Shown: positions 57,664-64,000 of the stretch, piece after piece
How positions within the stretch are numbered: the first letter of the stretch is position 1
Layout of the letters: the number at the start of each line of letters is the position of its first letter
Assembly: GCA_031548435.1 (NCBI GenBank)
Contig: JAVBRA010000012.1
Span: 124,001-188,000, forward strand
Length of the DNA: 64,000 bases
Direction: 5' to 3'
DNA from: JAVBRA01 sp031548435
Lineage (GTDB): Bacteria > Bacteroidota > Bacteroidia > Bacteroidales > Rikenellaceae
The notes under the pieces: generated by a model
What the model was told of the DNA's origin: nothing
What the model saw: only the letters and a program-made list of their open reading frames with translations
Databases searched by the model: none
Translations under genes and position numbers: made by a program

Positions 57664-57695
57664 CAGGGGCCGAGCCGTTGCGACACGGCCCCTGT
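57664..57695 (-). terminator. partial terminator between fimbrillin and anchor genes
   Basis: ACAGGGGCCG and CGGCCCCTGT form a 10-base stem; on the minus strand it is followed by TTTTA. It would let only some transcription pass from the fimbrillin to the anchor gene. Confidence 0.7.
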
Positions 57696-57719
57696 GAGTG
57701 GATGATCGGGTTTTTTCCG

Positions 57720-59057
57720 TTACAGATCGTAGTCGTCGGCAATAACGTTCCACGGTTCGATGTCGATCGTCACGTCGATGTTGGTGTCGGTTTCGATGGG
57801 ATCGTTATATGATCCGGAAGGAAGGCTAAAGCCTTTAATGCTCTTTATGGTCGCTTTTATGTAATCATTTCGGTATACATTATACCCCTGGCTTTTGCCC
57901 AAATAAGCTTCGTAACGGATATAGCCGAGAGGACATTCAACCGCCTTGGACGCATTCCCCAATTTTTCAAGAGCAAATACCTGTGCTGTTGCCATATCTT
58001 CAAAGAAAGCGACCTGCCCCTGATTATTGACATAGTATACGTCTAAAGGATCGGGATGGCTCATAGGATCATCGGTATTGGGAACAAGCACCCAAGTATT
58101 TCCAGATTTTTTAGTGAATTGATCCGGCCTAAAACTTGCCGTAATCACGAGAACCATAGATTCTCCTCGTTTATGATCACGAGAGGTATTTTCCATTACA
58201 TACGCGCTATATTTGGGGCCTGACCCATAAAGTCCTCTCCATTGAAAAGAACTGTTGGTATAGTCGACGCCATAAACCGACCAGTTGGGATCTTTGATAA
58301 ATCCACTTTCCACTTTCTGGGCCAAATACATAGATTCATTGACATTCTCAAATCGGAAATCCACATTGGAAAGAGTTCCCCCTTCTATATCCCGAGAAAA
58401 AGCATCTATCACTTCCACTTTGGCAACGAAGCGCTTTACCGTAGCGCTGATTTTGTTCGCAGCAGGAGTTACGCCACCCGCCTCTTCTTCAAACGTGGCA
58501 TTGATGATATTACTTCCCATTGAAAAGCCAACATCACCTTCAGATATATCCGATCCGTAATAGCAATGCATTGCCCTCGACATAACAGTCTCCAGACTGG
58601 TGATATTTTCCTTTACCAATATTTTATCGGTGAAATCCATTGCTTGAGTACGATCAAATCCACCCTCAACACCCATATTACCACAAGGCAGGTTCACGCC
58701 CACATAAATTTTTTTGGGCCCCGTTGTGGTCTTGATCTTTTTGGTTGCGGTGATTTTGGCGATATCGGCGCCGGTTCCGCGTACGAAATCAGACGACTTC
58801 AGTGTTTCGTGGGTTTTCAGGGTTCCGGCCACATCGAAAATATACACGTCGATCGTATTGATTTTCGTTTCGGCTTCGGTGGCATTATCATCGCCGTTGG
58901 CATACGTACCGGCGGGATCGGCCAGGCTGATGGTCATGTAGGTTTCCTTGCCTTCGGGGATCGCATTCGTATCCGTGGCATCGTCTTTCGAGCAAGAGGA
59001 CAGGCCCATCGCAAGGGCTGCACACACTGCAATTGCGTAGTTAAACGTTCTTTTCAT
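57720..59057 (-). CDS. Mfa1-type fimbrillin (second paralogue)
   Basis: A 445-residue fimbrial subunit with a lipoprotein signal (ALAMGLSSC, Cys22) removed after maturation in this family. The mature start KDDATDTNAIPEGKETYMTI, the repeated Ig-like folds and the C-terminal NIDVTIDIEPWNVIADDYDL (proposed donor strand) are nearly the same as in the gene at 59139. In Mfa1-type fimbriae, cleavage by an Arg- or Lys-specific protease exposes a groove filled by the next subunit's C-terminal strand. The middle of the protein is divergent between the two paralogues, the exposed part. Confidence 0.85.
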   Translation of the reverse strand: MKRTFNYAIAVCAALAMGLSSCSKDDATDTNAIPEGKETYMTISLADPAGTYANGDDNATEAETKINTIDVYIFDVAGTLKTHETLKSSDFVRGTGADIAKITATKKIKTTTGPKKIYVGVNLPCGNMGVEGGFDRTQAMDFTDKILVKENITSLETVMSRAMHCYYGSDISEGDVGFSMGSNIINATFEEEAGGVTPAANKISATVKRFVAKVEVIDAFSRDIEGGTLSNVDFRFENVNESMYLAQKVESGFIKDPNWSVYGVDYTNSSFQWRGLYGSGPKYSAYVMENTSRDHKRGESMVLVITASFRPDQFTKKSGNTWVLVPNTDDPMSHPDPLDVYYVNNQGQVAFFEDMATAQVFALEKLGNASKAVECPLGYIRYEAYLGKSQGYNVYRNDYIKATIKSIKGFSLPSGSYNDPIETDTNIDVTIDIEPWNVIADDYDL

Positions 59058-59100
59058 GATTAATTTAATTAAGTAATAATATGCAGAAAAACAGGTGAAA

Positions 59101-59131
59101 ACGGGAGCCGTCCGCACTGCACGGCTCCCGT
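59101..59131 (-). terminator. partial terminator between the two fimbrillin genes
   Basis: ACGGGAGCCGT and ACGGCTCCCGT form a perfect 11-base stem; on the minus strand TTTTC follows. It lies just after the stop of the first fimbrillin. Confidence 0.75.
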
Positions 59132-59138
59132 CAGGTTT

Positions 59139-60437
59139 TTACAAATCGTAATCGTTTTCGATCACCGTCCACGGCTCGATGTCGATCGTCACATCGATGT
59201 TGGTGTCGGTTTCCACCGGATTATTGGGATTCAGGAAAGGATCGGGAGCCCCGATGCCCTTGATGCTTTTGATCGTGGCCTTGATGTAATCATTGCGGTA
59301 GATATTATACCCCTGGCTCTTGCCCAGGAAAATGTTATAATAACATTCCCCTCCATAACCCGTAATCGTCGCTCCGGTAAGATTATTCCTGGAGATCAGC
59401 TCGTCGGCGGTACCATAATTCAGACAGTAATAGTGTTGCCCCTGATAGTCGACCAGGTAAAAACCGCCGCCCATAGAGCCAAGATCGACGAATTGAGTCC
59501 CATCCCAGGACAACAAATGATCCGGTGTGAAGAGAGCGCATATCTGGGCATAAGTCGTTTCGCCCTGCAAATGCGATTTAGAGGTATTCTCAAGAACATA
59601 AACCGCTTCAGGATAAAGGTCGGAAACAAAAGACTCTCCGAGATAGAATGAAGGGCTATCGAAACTCGCCGCCGTATAACCCGTACCCCAACCTTCCCAG
59701 TTCGGGTCTTTCACAACCAGCGGACTGGCGCTGACAACATTCTGCGCAAGGAACATACTGTTATTCCGATTCTTTATGGTGCAGTACAATCCGCCGATCG
59801 AACCCCCGTCAATCTGACTCGTCGTCAATCCATAGAGAACCTCTATCTTGGCCACAAAACGCTTCACCTGGGTCGAGATCTTATTGGCTTCCGGAACAAT
59901 CCCGCCCGCTTCTTCGACAAACGTCTTTTCGATAATACTGCTGCCCATCGCATAACCAAGGGCGCTATTGCCTGCAGTCCACCCATTTACTCCATCTCCC
60001 GGGCCGTAAAGATCCTTAGCCGGCACAGACAACGCCGTATTCAACGAAGCCAGCGATGTAATCGTTTTCTTCACCGATACAGGAAGGTTTACACCGATAT
60101 AAACTTTTTTAGCCCCGGTGGTCGTTTTAATTTTTTTGATTCCGACAGCAGTTCCATTGGATGTCGAAAAATCGGCAACACCAAGACTGTCTTTACTCTT
60201 CAGGATGCCGGAAGCATCAAAGATAAACACGTCAACAGTGCTGATTATTTGCTCATCTTCCCTGGCATTCGGGTCGGCGGCATAGGTTCCTGCCGGATTG
60301 GAAATACTGACAGTCATGTAGGTTTCCTTGCCTTCGGGAATCGTGTTTGTCCCCGTGGCATCGTCTTTCGAGCAAGATGTAAAGCCTGCTGCAAAGGCTG
60401 AACAAATTGCAATGGCATAAATAAATGTCTTTTTCAT
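59139..60437 (-). CDS. Mfa1-type fimbrillin (first paralogue)
   Basis: A 432-residue fimbrial subunit, a close relative of the one at 57720: lipoprotein signal (AGFTSC, Cys22), then KDDATGTNTIPEGKETYMTV, and a C-terminal NIDVTIDIEPWTVIENDYDL. The two share the first 60 and last 60 residues well and differ in the middle, consistent with a duplication and diversification under immune or receptor pressure. As the first gene after a 321-base gap it is the likely main shaft subunit. Confidence 0.85.
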   Translation of the reverse strand: MKKTFIYAIAICSAFAAGFTSCSKDDATGTNTIPEGKETYMTVSISNPAGTYAADPNAREDEQIISTVDVFIFDASGILKSKDSLGVADFSTSNGTAVGIKKIKTTTGAKKVYIGVNLPVSVKKTITSLASLNTALSVPAKDLYGPGDGVNGWTAGNSALGYAMGSSIIEKTFVEEAGGIVPEANKISTQVKRFVAKIEVLYGLTTSQIDGGSIGGLYCTIKNRNNSMFLAQNVVSASPLVVKDPNWEGWGTGYTAASFDSPSFYLGESFVSDLYPEAVYVLENTSKSHLQGETTYAQICALFTPDHLLSWDGTQFVDLGSMGGGFYLVDYQGQHYYCLNYGTADELISRNNLTGATITGYGGECYYNIFLGKSQGYNIYRNDYIKATIKSIKGIGAPDPFLNPNNPVETDTNIDVTIDIEPWTVIENDYDL

Positions 60438-60758
60438 TCGTTTAATTGTTTTTATTGGTTTTCAGTTTATGTGGTTTTTGTAAAAAAAACAGTGCATCAG
60501 CTCTCTCTTTCGTTCTTAAAGACAATTCTACCGCTTCTTTTTCCCGTAAAAAAGAGTCTGGCGACCTTCCCACTGCCTGACGCCGCCTTCCATCAAGACC
60601 CGGAAACCGAGGCCGAATATCCTCACCGATATCCGTCCCGGCAGCAAATGGAAAAACCGGGATGAAACCGCTATCGGACAGGACATATTGCGGAGAGAGG
60701 AAAGCCGGGAATCTCAACCCAAAAAGAACCGGCCTTCCGTCTCGTCCGGCGACAGTAA
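60438..60758. other. gene-free region upstream of the fimbrillins
   Basis: A stretch of 321 bases between the DUF3868 gene and the first fimbrillin. I see no TAnnTTTG box, terminator, or inverted repeats that would mark an invertible promoter. A 91-codon minus-strand open frame covers it but has no convincing protein pattern. The fimbrillins may be read through from the FecR-STN operon or use a promoter I cannot recognise. Confidence 0.4.
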
Positions 60759-62291
60759 TTATTCATGTATGGCTTTACTGTCCTCTAATCTTTTGATATT
60801 TTCTTCCTTGAGCCTCAGTTGTTCGAGGTTGTGCAACGCTTCCCTGCAACCGGCCTCGGCCGAACGGGTCAGCAGCTCTCTTGCCTTGGCATAGTCGCCT
60901 TCGAGCAGGCAGATAACCCCCAGGTTATTATCTGCTTCGCGGGTTCGTCCTGCACTTTCAAGGTACTTGCGGCCTGCCTGCGTGTCCCTCCGTTCGAGAG
61001 CGGCGGCGGCGGCATTGTTATTGGCTACCGCATCGCCGGGGAACATCCGCACAGCCACGTCGAACACTTCGTTGAACTGCTGCGATCCCTTATCATAGCT
61101 GCGGGCAATGATGAACATCTCGTTCAGGCTCAGCTTCTCGGGGTCGGACAACAGCACCTCCTTGCTCTCCTCAAGCGTGAACGGACGGACGTTGTAAGCC
61201 ACCTCGTAGGTCACGCGGCGCAGTTTCGGGTAAATCTCCTTGAGGATGTAACGGTAAGGAGTACCCCCGCCGACGGCTTTGAGCTTCGCTTCACGCGTAT
61301 CGGGAGCGACCGTGCTGGTGATGACCGCCAACGCCTGCTCTTTGTAGGTGATGTCAGCTTCACGAGCCAAAGCCTCAAGCCCGGCCCAATCTTCGCCTTT
61401 CCAGTCGATGGTGTACATGGCTTCGGGATAGTCATAGCGCTCCCTGATGTAGCCTGCCAGAGCGGTTGCCCGCGATTTCGAAAGGTTTTCGTTGGCCGTG
61501 CAGTTTCCCTCGGGCGAGGCGTACCCCACCAGCCTGATCCCTGTGATTTCGAGCATCTTGTCGTTGCGGGCCGTGGTGATGGTGTTGTTCACCTTGTCCA
61601 GTTCGGCCATGTTGTTGCCCAGGTCGGGCACAATGGTCGACTTGCCCACAGGAAAAGTCAGATAGGCAGATCCGAGCTTGTTCCTGGCCTTGACCGCCTC
61701 GACGGCAGGCGTGACATAGCACAACATCGGATCGACGATATACGGGAGAATCACCTCCGGATCGGGCACCACCTCCACCGGCTTCTCCTCCACAACGATG
61801 TTCCCGGCCAACATGCTCACAGCCACCAGGCGGTTGTCGCCCGCACAGCTCCAGCAATCTTCCTTGAGCGTCAGCGAAGCCTGTTCCATCCAGGATTGGT
61901 AGGGAAGCGAGACGATATACCTTAATGTGTCGGTCTTCTCTTTTTTGACCACCACCGTTGCATAAGGGTCGGATACTTGCCTGCTGGCCAACACCAAAGA
62001 ACGTGTATAGGTGAGGTTGCGGTTTTTGCCCGTAATCACCACCTGCGGAAATTCTTTCACGGCCGCATCGGCTTTCAGTATCGGGGTCAGCACCAGCGCC
62101 TGGCGCTTGTCGATGCCGAAATGCGACAGGCAAATATCGAAGTCGATATAGAGGCTGTCACCTTTCTGTTCCACACGGTTCGAACGGATGCCGATCTGGC
62201 CCGTGTAAGCCTGTGCAAACGAATCCGAAGCGCATGACAAGGCAAGAAAGAAGAGGGCGACCGCCGTCAAGCGGTTGAATATTTTATTCAT
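60759..62291 (-). CDS. DUF3868 OmpA/TPR envelope protein
   Basis: A 510-residue exported protein (signal peptide ending ALSCASDSFAQ). The N-terminal DUF3868 beta domain (IGIRSNRVEQKGDSLYIDFDI) is followed by an OmpA-like part (LTFPVGKSTIVPDLGNNMAELDKV, GYASPEGNCTANENLSKSRA) and a helical TPR-like C-terminus (AKARELLTRSAEAGCREAL). Its layout matches the gene at 38116. It follows the STN-DUF3575 gene by 23 bases. A role in holding or assembling the fimbriae in the envelope is inferred from repeated linkage. Confidence 0.85.
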   Translation of the reverse strand: MNKIFNRLTAVALFFLALSCASDSFAQAYTGQIGIRSNRVEQKGDSLYIDFDICLSHFGIDKRQALVLTPILKADAAVKEFPQVVITGKNRNLTYTRSLVLASRQVSDPYATVVVKKEKTDTLRYIVSLPYQSWMEQASLTLKEDCWSCAGDNRLVAVSMLAGNIVVEEKPVEVVPDPEVILPYIVDPMLCYVTPAVEAVKARNKLGSAYLTFPVGKSTIVPDLGNNMAELDKVNNTITTARNDKMLEITGIRLVGYASPEGNCTANENLSKSRATALAGYIRERYDYPEAMYTIDWKGEDWAGLEALAREADITYKEQALAVITSTVAPDTREAKLKAVGGGTPYRYILKEIYPKLRRVTYEVAYNVRPFTLEESKEVLLSDPEKLSLNEMFIIARSYDKGSQQFNEVFDVAVRMFPGDAVANNNAAAAALERRDTQAGRKYLESAGRTREADNNLGVICLLEGDYAKARELLTRSAEAGCREALHNLEQLRLKEENIKRLEDSKAIHE

Positions 62292-62314
62292 AATCATTAA
62301 TTTTCGTGCTGTGA

Positions 62315-63373
62315 CTATTTTATCATGAAAACCAGCGAAACCCCCGCTTTCGTCGGGCCGAAATAGTCTTTCGTTTCACTGCCCACGAAATCGCCGCAGG
62401 TCTCGCATTCGTACTTGTCGTAGATCAGGCGGGCATACCCGACCCCGATCGTGCCTTCGAGGCTCCAGCGGGGAGCGAGTATCCAGTGGTAGCCATAAGA
62501 GATCCCTGCGCCATAGAGGTTGCCCTGATAGCGGAAATTTTCCATTCCCAGTTGTTTAAAGCCGCCCATGTTGAAATATGCATAGTGAAGATGAACCCCG
62601 AAGAACGAATGGTTGAACGGCTCGCAGGTCCAATACCTCAATTCGGGCTGCACGAGGAAATGCTTGATCTTTTTGTTGTCCGAGAATGTCCACGGATTAT
62701 AGCTGAGCGGCACGTCAAGGGTCAGTTTGCGTCCGAGGAGGAATTCCGCCCCCAGGTTGATGGTGGTGGTCGCATCGTAAAGCAGATTGGTCTTCAGGGC
62801 TATCCTCGGAGCACGATAGCCGTACCCTTCGGTGATGCCTTCCTCGACGGTTATCACCTGTGTCTGAGGAATAACCACCGACGCAACCGGTTCACCCGCA
62901 AGTTCGGGAATCTGCACATGAACAGCAGGCGATACCGCGTCGGCCTCAACAAGGACAGCTTCAACAACCGCCGCCTCGGCCGCTGCTTCAATCGGGCAAT
63001 CAGGCGTTGACGGGCGCAGGGGGGCGGATACCGTGGCAGCCGTCTCCGGAGCCGGCGGGGCAGGAGTGATGAATATGTGATTGCCGCTGGTGCGGTAAGC
63101 AACGCCTTGTCCCCGGGTAATCTCTTCGAGGGCCGCCATGACACTGGCATTGGCAATGTCCAGCGATACTTTTTTGCTCACGTCGAACCCGGTCGCATCA
63201 TAAGCCACCGTATACCGGCTCTGGGCCTCAAGGCTTTCGAGCGCCTGCCTGATGGTAATATTGCTGCCCTTGATGGAAACGGTCACATCCTGTGCGCCGG
63301 CCGGTGCGACGAACATCACCATCGCCATGCCGTATGCAAAAGCCTTTCGGCGAATGTTTCTTATCAGCTTCAT
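62315..63373 (-). CDS. STN domain fused to a DUF3575 barrel
   Basis: A 352-residue exported protein (signal peptide about 1-27, PAGAQ). Residues about 29-105 are an STN (secretin/TonB N-terminal) domain: SIKGSNITIRQALESLEAQ...YDATGFDVSKKVSLDIANASVMAALEEI. A low-complexity linker (106-185, rich in Ala, Pro, Val, Glu) leads to a DUF3575 barrel (IALKTNLLYDATTTINLG, SYNPWTFSD, ISYGYHWILAPRWSLEG). The start codon directly follows the FecR stop (TAA then ATG), so they are coupled. STN domains normally contact FecR from TonB-dependent transducers; here the barrel is a small DUF3575 type. Confidence 0.87.
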   Translation of the reverse strand: MKLIRNIRRKAFAYGMAMVMFVAPAGAQDVTVSIKGSNITIRQALESLEAQSRYTVAYDATGFDVSKKVSLDIANASVMAALEEITRGQGVAYRTSGNHIFITPAPPAPETAATVSAPLRPSTPDCPIEAAAEAAVVEAVLVEADAVSPAVHVQIPELAGEPVASVVIPQTQVITVEEGITEGYGYRAPRIALKTNLLYDATTTINLGAEFLLGRKLTLDVPLSYNPWTFSDNKKIKHFLVQPELRYWTCEPFNHSFFGVHLHYAYFNMGGFKQLGMENFRYQGNLYGAGISYGYHWILAPRWSLEGTIGVGYARLIYDKYECETCGDFVGSETKDYFGPTKAGVSLVFMIK

Positions 63374-64000
63374 TTATTGTTCTTGATTATATTGGTTAGA
63401 AGTAGTCCGTATCGAAACAGTTCCGTCCAACAGGGTATATTCGAACCCGCCGGTAAGATTCTGCAGCAGGGAAAGCGCCTCCCCGATCGTCTCGTTATTG
63501 ATGAACTTGATGGAATAGCGCCCCTGAGGCACCTGTACGGGATCGAGCTCAAAAGAAACATCATAGTACCGGCCGAAAGCGTTGACTATACCCATGAACG
63601 TCTTATCCATCAGGATCAGCGCGCCGGAACGCCAACCGGCCGCATTCATATTCAGCACATCATCGATCCGCACCGTACCGTCGATCAGATTATATACCAA
63701 CTCCTGGCTGGGATCGACGGTATAGGATGGCAACTGCCCTTTCGGAGCAGCCGATATCACATCGACCCGTATCTTTCCCGTATAAAGGGCCACCGACACC
63801 CGGTCGTCGCACGGATAGGCATTCACATTGAACTCCGTGCCCAATGCCGTAACCGAAAGATGCTCGGTCGACACAATGAACGGTTTGCGCCCGTTCTTGC
63901 GCACGGAGAAAAACGCCTCGCCGGTCAATTCGACCGTACGGGCATCCCCTTTAAAATCCCTGACATAACGAATGGCGCTGCCGGAATTCAGCCACACCTC
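63374..64000 (-). CDS. FecR-family anti-sigma factor, partial (cut by window end)
   Basis: The C-terminal 208 residues of a FecR protein; the N-terminus lies beyond the window. VWLNSGSAIRY and VELTGEAFFSVRKNGRKPFIVST, then VTALGTEFNVNAYP, are the FecR core; the last part (GIVNAFGRYYDVSFELDP...NETIGEALSLLQNLTGGFEY) is the DUF4974/STN-like tail that meets the transducer. It likely controls an ECF sigma factor gene just outside the window. Its stop abuts the start of the STN-DUF3575 gene. Confidence 0.88.
   Translation of the reverse strand, partial: EVWLNSGSAIRYVRDFKGDARTVELTGEAFFSVRKNGRKPFIVSTEHLSVTALGTEFNVNAYPCDDRVSVALYTGKIRVDVISAAPKGQLPSYTVDPSQELVYNLIDGTVRIDDVLNMNAAGWRSGALILMDKTFMGIVNAFGRYYDVSFELDPVQVPQGRYSIKFINNETIGEALSLLQNLTGGFEYTLLDGTVSIRTTSNQYNQEQ

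Noticed and set aside
60442..60717. A 91-codon minus-strand frame upstream of the fimbrillins
   Set aside because: No signal peptide, domain or start context; its composition resembles non-coding DNA. Left as an intergenic region.

Overview
The window looks like a chromosome segment of a Bacteroidales bacterium, most likely Alistipes-like (Rikenellaceae); that genus-level guess is inference. The support is: a GC-rich chromosome; Bacteroidetes promoters with a TAnnTTTG -7 element in place of the E. coli -10 box; Bacteroidetes-restricted families (DUF3822, DUF4837, DUF3575, DUF3868, BACON, Mfa1/Mfa2 fimbrillins, FecR with STN, TamL-type lipoprotein); and a strictly fermentative gene set with two ferredoxin-linked 2-oxoacid oxidoreductases. 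I see no phage, insertion sequence, rRNA or CRISPR array. One tRNA, tRNA-Arg(ACG), is present.

Layout. 1-3463: a small membrane protein, then a four-subunit 2-oxoacid:ferredoxin oxidoreductase operon. 3741-9940: RecD/Pif1-like helicase, DUF3822-RsmD pair, RidA, META-domain lipoprotein, DUF2461 and XerD. 10104-18389: folA overlapping a TamL/BamA-type lipoprotein, an S37-like peptidase, prmA, metG and an OsmC protein. 18707-25480: a ferritin-like protein, secreted and outer-membrane proteins, mnmA, a small HTH-like protein, a TIGR01212 radical SAM protein, mdh and gcvH. 25809-34542: a secreted GH2 beta-galactosidase, thyA, lpxH, a thioredoxin-fold lipoprotein lacking its CXXC, ubiX, a polysaccharide deacetylase and a DUF4837 lipoprotein.

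34685-43989 is an envelope locus: two membrane-anchored AraC-type regulators, then DUF3575, an OmpA/TPR DUF3868-like lipoprotein and a 1386-residue lipoprotein of about 14 BACON-like modules. 44189-47637 is a tight three-gene module: kinase-WG, von Willebrand A and pseudokinase-WG. 47724-55595 holds the tRNA, pyruvate:ferredoxin oxidoreductase (nifJ), an outer-membrane barrel, an RluD-type pseudouridine synthase, a PASTA protein and mqnE. 55697-64000, all on the minus strand, is a fimbrial locus: FecR (cut by the window end), an STN-DUF3575 fusion, DUF3868, two Mfa1-type fimbrillins, an Mfa2/FimB-type anchor and a further fimbrial lipoprotein.

The points most worth attention are these. (1) A palindromic intergenic element of about 270 bp occurs as three full copies and one solo arm, usually between convergent genes, and its central hairpin has changed sequence while keeping its pairing. 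(2) The kinase/VWA/pseudokinase-WG triad. (3) Two paralogous DUF3575 plus DUF3868-like modules that carry different surface cargo, one with an STN signalling domain fused to the DUF3575 barrel directly behind a FecR anti-sigma gene. (4) A 66-bp relic of the OmpA/TPR gene left 18 kb away from the intact copy.
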